Assembly: GCF_002368395.1 (NCBI RefSeq)
Contig: NZ_AP018254.1
Span: 1,612,001 to 1,676,000, forward strand
Direction: 5' to 3'
From: Calothrix sp. NIES-3974
GTDB lineage: Bacteria; Cyanobacteriota; Cyanobacteriia; Cyanobacteriales; Nostocaceae
Length of the DNA: 64,000 bases
Part shown: piece after piece, positions 38,068 to 46,256 of the stretch
How positions within the stretch are numbered: the stretch's first letter is position 1
How the letters are laid out: each line of letters starts with the position of its first letter
Notes under the pieces: generated by a model
Seen by the model: the letters and a program-made list of their open reading frames with translations, nothing else
What the model was told of the DNA's origin: nothing
Databases searched by the model: none
Made by a program: the position numbers and the translations under genes

Positions 38068-38895
38068 ATGCAACGCGAGCAAAATGTATGCCTATTGCCG
38101 CAAGCAGATAACCAGACGTTGATGGCAACTTTGGATACCTACACTGACTTGGCAGTAGCTCTATTAACCCATTACAGTTTTGATTTAGGTGGATACGAAC
38201 CGCAGGAGATTGTCAACCAATGGCAAAGACATTATCCAGTGAATTGGTTGCATTTGGCAGTAATAGAAGCCCTTTACCAAGGTCGCTACAAAGCTTTTTC
38301 GGTACAGCAGATACTATCCATGTGGCATCGTCGCCAACATGCAACTTACCATTTTAACATGGAATTTGAGCGATTAATTTGTAGTAAGTTTCCGGTGAAT
38401 TTGACTGAAACTCAACCATTGGCGTTACCTGGGACATCATCCTCCTATACAACAAAAAATCAGCGATCCCATTCCCAGCAACAAATGCATTTACTCAATG
38501 GTAGTGGTTATGATAGCACTATAAATCCAGAAATTCCTAACCATGATTCCCATCGTCTCTCTCCGGAGGATCGGAAACAGCCATATCAAAATTTGCCAGT
38601 TGACATTCCCTCCCCAGAAAGCGGTGAAAACGGTCAATTCGCAACCAAATCAACCTACCAAACCGTCAATCCTCCCATCCCCCATTTTCAACCCCAGCAA
38701 AGTCAACCGATCACCAGGGGAAATATTACCCAGAGAAATGATTCTAGGGATAATTTTAGCGAAAAATTAACAGCACAAATCGAGAAATCATCATCCACAA
38801 CTAATCATCCCCCCATTGGTCAATTCACACCCACAGAGGATAATTCCTCCCTCACCTTCACCTCAAAATTACATGCAATGGTCGCAACGGAATAG
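38068..38895 (+). CDS. Hypothetical protein, 275 aa, with N-terminal helical domain
   Basis: I do not recognise a named family. Residues 1-105 form a plausible compact helical domain (LDTYTDLAVALLTHYSFDLG, EIVNQWQRHYPVNWLHLAVI, FSVQQILSMWHRRQHATYHF), which vaguely resembles replication-initiation helper domains such as DnaD. Residues 110-275 are Gln/Asn/Ser/Pro-rich and probably disordered, ending in a short hydrophobic SLTFTSKLHAMVAT. No membrane helix. The ATG at 38068 follows a long AT-rich gap. Confidence 0.6.
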   Translation: MQREQNVCLLPQADNQTLMATLDTYTDLAVALLTHYSFDLGGYEPQEIVNQWQRHYPVNWLHLAVIEALYQGRYKAFSVQQILSMWHRRQHATYHFNMEFERLICSKFPVNLTETQPLALPGTSSSYTTKNQRSHSQQQMHLLNGSGYDSTINPEIPNHDSHRLSPEDRKQPYQNLPVDIPSPESGENGQFATKSTYQTVNPPIPHFQPQQSQPITRGNITQRNDSRDNFSEKLTAQIEKSSSTTNHPPIGQFTPTEDNSSLTFTSKLHAMVATE

Positions 38896-39129
38896 TTATA
38901 GTCCGTGGAAATGAGCTATTTTCTGGTTTGGTTGTGTCCCAAGGATATGGGGATAGTCCGTAGAGACGACCCGATGGGTAGTCTTTACAGGGAGTGGTGG
39001 TCTGTGCCATTAATTTTGATGAGTAAAGAAAGGCATGTAGTAGCCTACCAGGTCAATTTTACCGGGTTCATGCTTCTTCCTGCTCCCCACTCCCTACTTC
39101 TCCTGTATACAAGCTGAAAACAAAAATCA

Positions 39130-39159
39130 AAGCCGTTCTCACAAAGAAAAGAACGGCTT
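39130..39159 (-). terminator. Hairpin terminator between convergent genes
   Basis: AAGCCGTTCT and AGAACGGCTT form a perfect 10-bp stem around a 10-base loop. Read on the minus strand, the stem is followed by TGATTTTTG, a T-rich tail, so it should stop transcripts of the gene at 39293-39529. It may also serve the plus-strand gene ending at 38895. Confidence 0.65.
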
Positions 39160-39292
39160 AATTAACTGGATATAGTTTTAAATTATTCTCAACTTGCAAA
39201 ACTGAAAATTTCAGTATTCAAAACACAGTTTTCCCCAGAACCAGTAAAGTCTGTCAAGTTGAGATCGATGAGATTGCATAGGATTGCAAATA

Positions 39293-39529
39293 CTAAACTG
39301 CGGGTTCTTCGTTCGGACAGTCAAAAACGATCATGAAATTTGTACCTGGAGCTGTGCGTTGCAATAATTGCATCCGTCCTTCTGCATCGGAACGACTGCG
39401 GAAGCGAGCAACAACCTCTCGACTCATATCCGGTAGTAAACGCGCGATCGCCCACCCTTTGAGTTTAGCTCGATATTTATTTGCAGAATTTTCGTCAATT
39501 GTGTGGAAGGAAACTGTCGCTTGTGTCAT
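39293..39529 (-). CDS. Small conserved-looking cyanobacterial protein, 78 aa
   Basis: The sequence TQATVSFHTIDENSANKYRA, then KGWAIARLLPDMSREVVARF, RSRSDAEGRMQLLQRTAP and NFMIVFDCP has an even alpha/beta pattern of a small folded domain. I do not recognise a named function. It has a well-placed terminator downstream (39130-39159) and an AGGATAACATATATC leader before the ATG, which supports a real gene. Confidence 0.65.
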   Translation of the reverse strand: MTQATVSFHTIDENSANKYRAKLKGWAIARLLPDMSREVVARFRSRSDAEGRMQLLQRTAPGTNFMIVFDCPNEEPAV

Positions 39530-39792
39530 GATATATGTTATCCTTTTCTAATTTCGTCTGCGGCAGTAGTTCTTCCTTTCGGGGGATGAACTATTGCCGA
39601 TTTATGTATTTGTCACCTGGATATCACAGTAATTTGGGAACGTCAAGGGTATAGAACCACTCTTTTAGTCAATTTCCGGTGAAAGTTGCTTTACTGATTC
39701 CGCAAAAATTATGCATTTATACCCAAATATGGGGATATTTTCCCTTTAACGGCGAATTTGTACATAAGTATTTTGGGGTAAATTCCTTCCCG

Positions 39793-40977
39793 TCAACCAA
39801 CTAAGCGAACCACCTCTCCAAAGGGAAAATTATTTGAATCCAAACCTCCAGGAGTAACAACCCACAATACAGGTAACTGGGGTTTTTCCTCTGGGAAAGT
39901 ACCATAGCCATCGGTTAAATAGACAATGACACTGGTGGTTTGACCATCCCAGACCTGAGCAATATGCTCAAAAAATGTGGTAAAACTGGTTCCTCCACCT
40001 CCTTCCGGGGTGGGAATCGCTGTGGAAGCATCTAATTGGTAGGGACCGTACACTTCCACATCAACGAAATATAGTTGACACTGAACGTGGGGATAGGAAC
40101 GCAGGATTCCCCGTACTTCAGTGAAAAAATTACCTAAACTATCGTTATTTATGGAACCACTGGTGTCGATGGCTACGTAAACATGGAGGGATTCACCCTG
40201 GAGACTTTCGAGATATAATTTATTGCCGATAAATCGGCGGTCAAATCCGGAAAAGTCATTCGGGGTTTGGACTAGATATCGCCAGAGATAGCTACGCCAA
40301 TCTAGTTGAGAAGAGTTAGCAGCAGTAAATTCCCGTGTCATCCCCCCTGGTAATTCGCCTTTGTCTTGATTTTGGGAAATTATAGCTGCATGTTGCAGAG
40401 CATTACGCCAATGGGATTCCATTTCTTGTTGACGGGACACCTCGATTGTTGATTGTTGATTGGATTCTTGGTTTTGATCGTCGTTATCGGTGGAGTTTGT
40501 TTCCCCTTCCTCATTAGTAATAGGAACTTCAAGCAGGTCAACCATTGCTAATTCGGGTAAATTTTCTTGATTTTGGATGAGTAATTCATAAATTTCTTCA
40601 ACGCTAAAATTTTCTAAATTTTCGTCCCGAATTGCTCCATCAGGTAAATCAAATTGACCTGATTGTTGCATGATAATGCCATTAGTCACAATATCGGCTG
40701 CAATATTCCATACGTGACTATCCCGTACACCTCTACGTGTAACATGAAGTAGGGCCGCATGTAAGACTTCATGTAGTAGTAATCCGTCTTGTTGTCTCGG
40801 ATTTAAATTGAGGAAATATTCGGGATTTATATAAATATCTCTGCCGTTTGTCGCGGCAGTTTCGACTTTATTGGTGGGGATAAATTTGGCAAATAAAGCG
40901 AGTGTGGCAAAGAAGGGTGATTTAGTTCGTAAGCGTAAAACTGCGGCACTGATGGCTTTAGTAATGGGGGAATTCAT
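39793..40977 (-). CDS. VWA-like/putative metallopeptidase domain protein (DUF2201 type)
   Basis: A 394-residue protein. The N-terminal domain has LLLHEVLHAALLHVTRRG near residue 67 (H-E-x-x-H, zinc-peptidase-like). An acidic, Asn/Gln-rich linker covers about 150-195. The C-terminal VWA-like domain has VYVAIDTSGSINNDSLGNFF (MIDAS D-x-S-x-S) and VIVYLTDGYGTFP. Such proteins usually work with a MoxR-type AAA ATPase encoded next door, but none is adjacent here. It may act in metal insertion or complex maturation; that is inference. A minus-strand single-gene unit. Confidence 0.8.
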   Translation of the reverse strand: MNSPITKAISAAVLRLRTKSPFFATLALFAKFIPTNKVETAATNGRDIYINPEYFLNLNPRQQDGLLLHEVLHAALLHVTRRGVRDSHVWNIAADIVTNGIIMQQSGQFDLPDGAIRDENLENFSVEEIYELLIQNQENLPELAMVDLLEVPITNEEGETNSTDNDDQNQESNQQSTIEVSRQQEMESHWRNALQHAAIISQNQDKGELPGGMTREFTAANSSQLDWRSYLWRYLVQTPNDFSGFDRRFIGNKLYLESLQGESLHVYVAIDTSGSINNDSLGNFFTEVRGILRSYPHVQCQLYFVDVEVYGPYQLDASTAIPTPEGGGGTSFTTFFEHIAQVWDGQTTSVIVYLTDGYGTFPEEKPQLPVLWVVTPGGLDSNNFPFGEVVRLVG

Positions 40978-41330
40978 GGGATTTTAGATTTTAGATTTTG
41001 GTTATTCAGTATCTTTTGTACTCAATTTGCTTGATGTAATTCAGAAAGATTTTGAGCGATGGAAAATCATCTTTATTCTCCAGATATAACGGTTTATTAT
41101 CACCTTTTTTCTTTATTACCTATTCCCTCCTCCTGGCTGTAAATTGGATATCAAAATTAGTATATAACTTAGATTTTTGGATTTTATTTGTAATCGGATT
41201 TTGAATAATTTGCAGGTGTGTCTAGTTAGATAGGTGGGATTAAATATAAAATTTCAAGATGATGAGAATTACTTTTCAAGTCATCACAGGAAATGACCCG
41301 TCGGGTCGTCTCTACATAATTCAAAAATCA
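40978..41330. other. Gap with half palindrome
   Basis: About 350 AT-rich bases. It contains AGGTGGGATTAAATATAAAA near 41231, similar to the MITE interior, and the right part of a family B palindrome (GACCCGTCGGGTCGTCTCTA) at 41295-41314, so it may be a decayed MITE copy. No gene seen. Confidence 0.35.
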
Positions 41331-41792
41331 TCACAAATCGGCATCTAGAATTTTGTATTCTGCTAATACTGCTTGCATTTCTTGATGGTGGCTACTTTCT
41401 TCGGTGAGCATATTTTGGGCAAATTGCCTAATTTCTTGATAGGTTGCATCCGTTTCATCAATCCCATCAAACAGAGATTTATACATTGCGATCGCACGAT
41501 TTTCATGTGCAATACTGGCAGCTAAAATTTCTTGGATTGAATAATCTGTCGGTTGTTCTAGGGATGCAATTCTAGGTTTAGGTATTCCCCCTAAACTAAT
41601 AAAAAATTTTCCGGCTCTTTGTGCATGTTCTAGGGATTCAGTCGCTTGTTCGCGCAAAAAATCGATAATCGGACTTTTTTGACAATCTATTACTAAGAGA
41701 GAATAGTGGGTATAGCGAATTGCTCCTGCTAATTCAAATTCGACGATATTTTGGAGCAGTTCGAGAATTTCTTGATGGCTTAGTTTGAACAT
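41331..41792 (-). CDS. Ferritin-like (bacterioferritin-related) protein
   Basis: A 153-residue four-helix protein. Helix 1 has NIVEFELAGAIRYTHYSLLV, helix 2 EQATESLEHAQRAGKFF, helix 3 ASIAHENRAIAMYKSLF, and helix 4 AQNMLTEESSHHQEM. The Glu/His clusters fit a diiron carboxylate site of the ferritin superfamily. It is close to bacterioferritin in length, but the spacing in the second helix (E-S-L-E-H) is not the classical E-x-x-H, so storage by a 24-mer is not certain. It is one of two paralogues that flank an FTR1 iron permease gene (see 43264-43698), which points to iron handling. Confidence 0.8.
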   Translation of the reverse strand: MFKLSHQEILELLQNIVEFELAGAIRYTHYSLLVIDCQKSPIIDFLREQATESLEHAQRAGKFFISLGGIPKPRIASLEQPTDYSIQEILAASIAHENRAIAMYKSLFDGIDETDATYQEIRQFAQNMLTEESSHHQEMQAVLAEYKILDADL

Positions 41793-42079
41793 TAGTTTAG
41801 TAAGTTTAGTAATTACTTTCGAGGATTTTCTGGTGTGCGCTACAAAATTTAGCTTTAATTTATAATCGCAGCTACATGTAAAGATGAATTCTAGACAATC
41901 ATTGTGATAATTAAATTTGTGTCAAGAATAGAGAATATAGGTGTGCTTCTTGACTTCATATAGGTCTTCAGAATCTCAATTACTGTATTTTTGATCAACG
42001 ATTGTCATCCATCCTGGATTATACTGATTTCTTGGTAATTATTTTGTATAAAATATCCAGTCTGGAAAAAATTTGAACT

Positions 42080-42114
42080 AAAAATATCCCCAACCTATTC
42101 ATCAAAGTCGGGGA
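42080..42114 (-). terminator. Intrinsic terminator of the FTR1 gene
   Basis: On the minus strand TCCCCGAC (42114-42107) pairs with GTTGGGGA (42094-42087), allowing a G-U pair, and is followed by TATTTTT. It lies about 50 bp after the stop codon of the gene at 42167-43114. Confidence 0.7.
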
Positions 42115-42166
42115 ATGTTTCCAAGATACTGAAGATATGCACTTTTTGAACTAACTGGAACCAGTT

Positions 42167-43114
42167 CTATTTTTGCGGGATCGGTATTTTGTTACTAGTT
42201 TGAGGTGGGGTAGAATTCAAACTACGCAAATAGAGACCACCAACAGAAATTAAAAAGACAATATAACTGACTGCTTGTACCAGATAAATGTATTCTCGAT
42301 AACCAAATAGGGATTTGAAAAGAATTCCGGGAAATTCTTTTTCCGGTAGCAATTTAGTTCCATCCCACACCAATGGTCCTAATATGCAAGAATGGACTGG
42401 AGCAAATTGTTCAGAGTAGAAACATAAACCCGTCGCATCTGGATTTGCTAATACTAAAGCAGTCATTGTTTGATCGATTCGCTTCCAAGCTGTCATCACT
42501 AATCCGGATACAATTAAAATTAACAGTACACCCATCACCTGGAAAAATAGACGAATATTAATCTTAACACCCAATTTAAATAGTAATACTCCAATTCCAG
42601 CCGCAACAAATACCCCTGCTAATGCTCCTAAACTCGCAGCTAGACCATTTCTAAAACTACCAGTAATAAATAAAACTGTTTCTAAACCTTCTCGCACAAC
42701 CGCAACTAAAATTAAACTAAAAACCCCCCAACCAACCCCTTTTTCCTGTTGTAAAGCTTCCGTCAACACACCTTCAACCTGAGCTTTCATCAATCGCGCT
42801 TGTCGAGTCATCCAAATCAACATCCAACTCAGCATGGCGATCGCTAATATACAGAATACACCTTCGTAGGTTGGTTCAATAATACCTGTGTACTGAGGAT
42901 AGGTTGCTTCCAAAACAGTAACCACCCCATTCAACAAAAATCCTAACAAGGCACTGGTAACAATACCAACTCCTACCCCCGTATAAACCCAGATATTTAG
43001 ATGGGAGCGATGGGCTTTTTTCAGAAATGCTAAAACAATCCCGACAACTAAAGCTGCTTCTACACCCTCTCGCAGTGTAATCAAAAATGTTGGTAAACCT
43101 GTACTTAAATCCAT
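42167..43114 (-). CDS. FTR1-family iron permease
   Basis: A 315-residue membrane protein with seven or so helices. Both signature iron-binding motifs are present: LREGVEAALVVG (R-E-G-x-E at residues 15-19) and VVREGLETVLF near residue 137. FTR1/EfeU proteins move ferric iron across the cytoplasmic membrane after oxidation by a partner. No multicopper oxidase, EfeO or EfeB is adjacent; the neighbours are two ferritin-like genes. A clean terminator follows it. The upstream gap to the second ferritin-like gene is 149 bp, so joint transcription is possible. Confidence 0.9.
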   Translation of the reverse strand: MDLSTGLPTFLITLREGVEAALVVGIVLAFLKKAHRSHLNIWVYTGVGVGIVTSALLGFLLNGVVTVLEATYPQYTGIIEPTYEGVFCILAIAMLSWMLIWMTRQARLMKAQVEGVLTEALQQEKGVGWGVFSLILVAVVREGLETVLFITGSFRNGLAASLGALAGVFVAAGIGVLLFKLGVKINIRLFFQVMGVLLILIVSGLVMTAWKRIDQTMTALVLANPDATGLCFYSEQFAPVHSCILGPLVWDGTKLLPEKEFPGILFKSLFGYREYIYLVQAVSYIVFLISVGGLYLRSLNSTPPQTSNKIPIPQK

Positions 43115-43263
43115 AGGTAGCTGGGAAAAATTAAAGTCATCTTAATTTCTTGATATTGCCATGTTTATCGCTGTTACATGACCGATATCTTTACTTTTAA
43201 GATGACACACCTTAATTGATTTCCTCACTGAAATCATCTGAATTACGGCTTTAGTAAATCCTA

Positions 43264-43698
43264 TTAGCTAAAATCCCGTAACATTTTTTTCAGTTCCAAA
43301 TTATGTAACTCTTCTTGACCAATCATTGTCCGGGCGAATTCCTCTAAGTATATACTCGCATCACTGACAACGCTTAATAGCTTTTTATACAAATCCAGCG
43401 CAGTACGTTCATGGGACAAGCTTTCTTCCAAAATATCTTTGACAGTATGCTTGTAGCTTTCTTCCATCGGTGCAATTTTCAGACTCGGATGTCCGTCCAA
43501 ACCAGTGAGAATTTCACCAACCTGCTGCGCATGTAGTAGAGATTCACTCGCTTGTGCTTTAAAAAAATCGACAATGGGAATCCGATTGGGACCTGTCACC
43601 ATCAGGGAATAGTGAGTATAACGGACAACTCCCGCAAGTTCAAATTCCATGATGGAATTGAGCAAATCAATGGCTTTTTGTTGGTCTAGTTCTCGCAT
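43264..43698 (-). CDS. Ferritin-like (bacterioferritin-related) protein, second copy
   Basis: A 144-residue paralogue of the protein at 41331-41792: SIMEFELAGVVRYTHYSLMV, QASESLLHAQQVGEIL, LSHERTALDLYKKL and MIGQEELHNLELKK line up in order with the helices of the first copy, with clear divergence. The last helix keeps E-E-L-H, a usual diiron pair. It is upstream of the FTR1 gene on the same strand. Together the three genes form a ferritin-FTR1-ferritin cassette, suggesting that imported iron is handed to, or controlled by, these proteins. Confidence 0.8.
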   Translation of the reverse strand: MRELDQQKAIDLLNSIMEFELAGVVRYTHYSLMVTGPNRIPIVDFFKAQASESLLHAQQVGEILTGLDGHPSLKIAPMEESYKHTVKDILEESLSHERTALDLYKKLLSVVSDASIYLEEFARTMIGQEELHNLELKKMLRDFS

Positions 43699-44193
43699 TT
43701 GCAGTCAAATATGGGTGTCGATAGGTCAATAAAAATATGCGGAAGACGAACTTCCAGGTTTCTTCATTAGCAGTTTCGGTGGTAGTGTCACCTGGATGGG
43801 TATCGTCATTATGTAGTTATAAAATGGTCATATCCTCCGCATTTCCATTATTTTAACCTCAGCTTAAACTTTTGTTATCAAAATTCTCGAATTACTCAAT
43901 TATTCCGGTTTCAACCTGGACTTGGAGCAAATTCTGATTAAGGTTTATCACTCCCTTGCTCAAAATACGGGTCATTGATTTTTATGATTAGTTCTACTAA
44001 TTAATCGCTATTTTTTCGCAATTAATCTGAACTATCATAGGCTTTTTAGTAACTTATGTCAATAACTGAAAATTGAAGATTATATTTACAGTAGTTTACA
44101 ATAGGGATGCGGTATGTTGCGTCTGTTGGTATAAGTATCCGATAGGGCGTACCAGCGTACTCACGATTTATTGTTAGTCAATCCCAAATCAAA
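43699..44193. other. Control region between the iron cassette and the MFS gene
   Basis: A 495-bp divergent gap. AT-rich stretches such as CTCGAATTACTCAATTATTC (near 43885) and TTATGATTAGTTCTACTAAT (near 43981) could hold regulator sites, but I find no convincing Fur box. A fragment GATGCGGTATGTTGCGTC of a family A repeat lies near 44106. Confidence 0.35.
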
Positions 44194-45402
44194 ATGCCTA
44201 TACAAGTATGGATACAAACCATTGGTAGAGGACTATACCAACTCGGTTCGGCTGTATTGTTGTTTTATATGCCGATTGTGTTTGTGAATTATGGTAACTT
44301 GTCAGCGACGGAGGTTGGTTTAGCAGTTGGTGGTGGTTCGGTTGCTGGATTTGCTGGTAATATTCTGGGTGGAATTCTCACCGATTCCCAATTATTTGGG
44401 CGTAAATATACCTTATTGGGTGCGAGTATTTTTGCAATTATTGCCTGCGCGTTCGCGACAATAACTGTCAATTTTCCCTTATTATTGTTAGCAAATATTA
44501 TCTTTGGCTTGAGTACGGGTTTATACTGGACATCCGCCGATGCTTCCGTGATGGATGTAACTACTCCGGAACAGCGACAGACAGCATTTTCCTGGTTAGG
44601 GGTAGCAGATAATCTCGGTTTCGGGATGGGAACCCTGGGAGGGGGATTGTTGTTAAAGGTGGTAAAACCAGCCGAATACGTCTTTGCTGCTGGGGGGATT
44701 ACCTTTGGGGTTTTACTGTTATTATTTGCCCTAGGGGCAAAGGAAACCCGTGTAGCAGGGGAAAGTCACCAGATGCAAAAGGGTTGGCTGACGGCATTAA
44801 CGGATTCCCGGTTAATGATTTATCTATTGGTGAATACCCTATTTATTATGTATATTGCTCTGGTGGGAGGAACCCTACCCCTTTATTTTGTTAACTTTGG
44901 TGGGACTACGGATGCCGTGGTGGCTAACTTATTTACATGGGGTTATGTGGGGTTAGGAGCGTTATTACAGGTTCCCGTGATTAGAGCGATCGCGGCTTTA
45001 AATTATCTACATGCCTTAATGGTATCGATGGGTGTATGGGGTGTGGGTTTTGGGATTGTGGCGATTTTAGGTAATTATGCAGATATGACGGAAATATCTC
45101 AATTGGGAGTATTTGCCGTATTTGCGATCGCAGCAATTATATATAAACCCACTTCATCAGCCTGGATTTCCGAACTTGCACCCGCAAATCTGAGGGGAGC
45201 TTACACTGCGATCGCCTATCAATGTTGGACTATCGGCTATGTAATTGGACCAATTATTGGTGGTTGGGCAATGGATCAACCGCGGAATGTAGCCCAGTAT
45301 ACCTGGTTGGGGATTGGTCTGAGTACTTTGTTCGGTCTATTGGTGTTGCAAATTTTGAGCAGACAAAATCAATCAACTCAGATCATTGAAAATCAGCAGT
45401 AA
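44194..45402 (+). CDS. MFS transporter
   Basis: A 402-residue major facilitator protein with 12 predicted helices. The loop after helix 2 has GGILTDSQLFGRKYTLLGAS, a variant of the G-x-x-x-D-x-x-G-R-x-x MFS signature, and a helix 5 region with WLGVADNLGFGMGTLGGGLL. It is of the drug:H+/unknown-substrate type; nothing nearby identifies a substrate. The ATG at 44194 comes after AATCCCAAATCAAA. Its last codons are followed by the decayed gene at 45452. Confidence 0.8.
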   Translation: MPIQVWIQTIGRGLYQLGSAVLLFYMPIVFVNYGNLSATEVGLAVGGGSVAGFAGNILGGILTDSQLFGRKYTLLGASIFAIIACAFATITVNFPLLLLANIIFGLSTGLYWTSADASVMDVTTPEQRQTAFSWLGVADNLGFGMGTLGGGLLLKVVKPAEYVFAAGGITFGVLLLLFALGAKETRVAGESHQMQKGWLTALTDSRLMIYLLVNTLFIMYIALVGGTLPLYFVNFGGTTDAVVANLFTWGYVGLGALLQVPVIRAIAALNYLHALMVSMGVWGVGFGIVAILGNYADMTEISQLGVFAVFAIAAIIYKPTSSAWISELAPANLRGAYTAIAYQCWTIGYVIGPIIGGWAMDQPRNVAQYTWLGIGLSTLFGLLVLQILSRQNQSTQIIENQQ

Positions 45403-45451
45403 CAGCACTTACCTAACCTATAATTTAGGGGTAATTGATGAATTGGGTCTG

Positions 45452-46232
45452 ATGCCATTAATGACGAGGTAGAGAATTGCCTACTCCACTCCGATTGAAG
45501 ATGCGGGTAGAAATCATGGTAGTTTTCAATTCCTTATGGATGCATTCAGACACCAAATAAATATCATGTCCCAAGATATTTATTATATGCAATCGATAGC
45601 AAAATATAACCGTTTTACCGATAATTGAACTGCATCACTTATCGGCTCCATTTTATGGCGTTTTTTTGGCTGGTGATTTTACAAAATCAGCTTTAGAACA
45701 GTTGAGAAATAATGGCTTTGCTATCATTTATATTCCTTATCTAGATGTTGTTTCAGGATTTAGGGAAATTAGTTTTGATATTGGATTTGATGAACAAACT
45801 CCAGACGAAATCTATACTAAAGCTTCTCAAAAATTAGCTCGTCTGAGTCGTGACGAAAAAGAAAGACTACGACAGGCAATAATGGGAGTGTCTCAATCGG
45901 AGATTAACCAGTTTATGGATAGACTCATAAATTGTTTAGAACGTTATATCGTTAAGGTAACGCTGATTCCCCTTTTTAGTCATAGGTATGAATTTGACAC
46001 GATAGATGCTGCAATTAAATCTATCAATAGCATTGATATTCGTAATCCTAACGGTGTGTTTACAAGATTTGAAGTTATTATCGATTACAATAACAACGAC
46101 ACAATTAGAGCAGCCTTTCAAGATAAAGCTGCATTGACGGATTTTATGCGCAAAATAGGAAGTCAATCTGTATTATCTCCCTCCTGTTCCCAAAAACTAG
46201 ATCCGCTTTCTGGACAAAATGCTTTACATTAA
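45452..46232 (+). pseudogene. Decayed gene of unknown function: early stop and frameshift
   Basis: The 3' part (45666-46232, 188 codons) is open and protein-like but begins inside a domain. Upstream in the same frame I read VLPIIELHHLSAPFYGVFLA back to a TAG at 45597. In the frame one base away, 45452-45625 reads MPLMTR, a stop at 45470-45472, then RIAYSTPIEDAGRNHGSFQF and NIMSQDIYYMQSIAKYNRFT. The two frames look like one protein of about 255 residues broken by a nonsense codon and a frameshift between 45600 and 45625. I do not recognise the family; the phrase AGDFTKSALEQLRNNGF hints at a nuclease-like or DNA-binding fold, weakly. It is followed 24 bp later by the desaturase-like gene. Confidence 0.55.
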
Positions 46233-46256
46233 TTAAAGTTCTCCAGAGATCAGCGT

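Noticed and set aside
43860-44060. Fur box upstream of the iron cassette
   Set aside because: No stretch matches the GATAATGATAATCATTATC pattern well enough.
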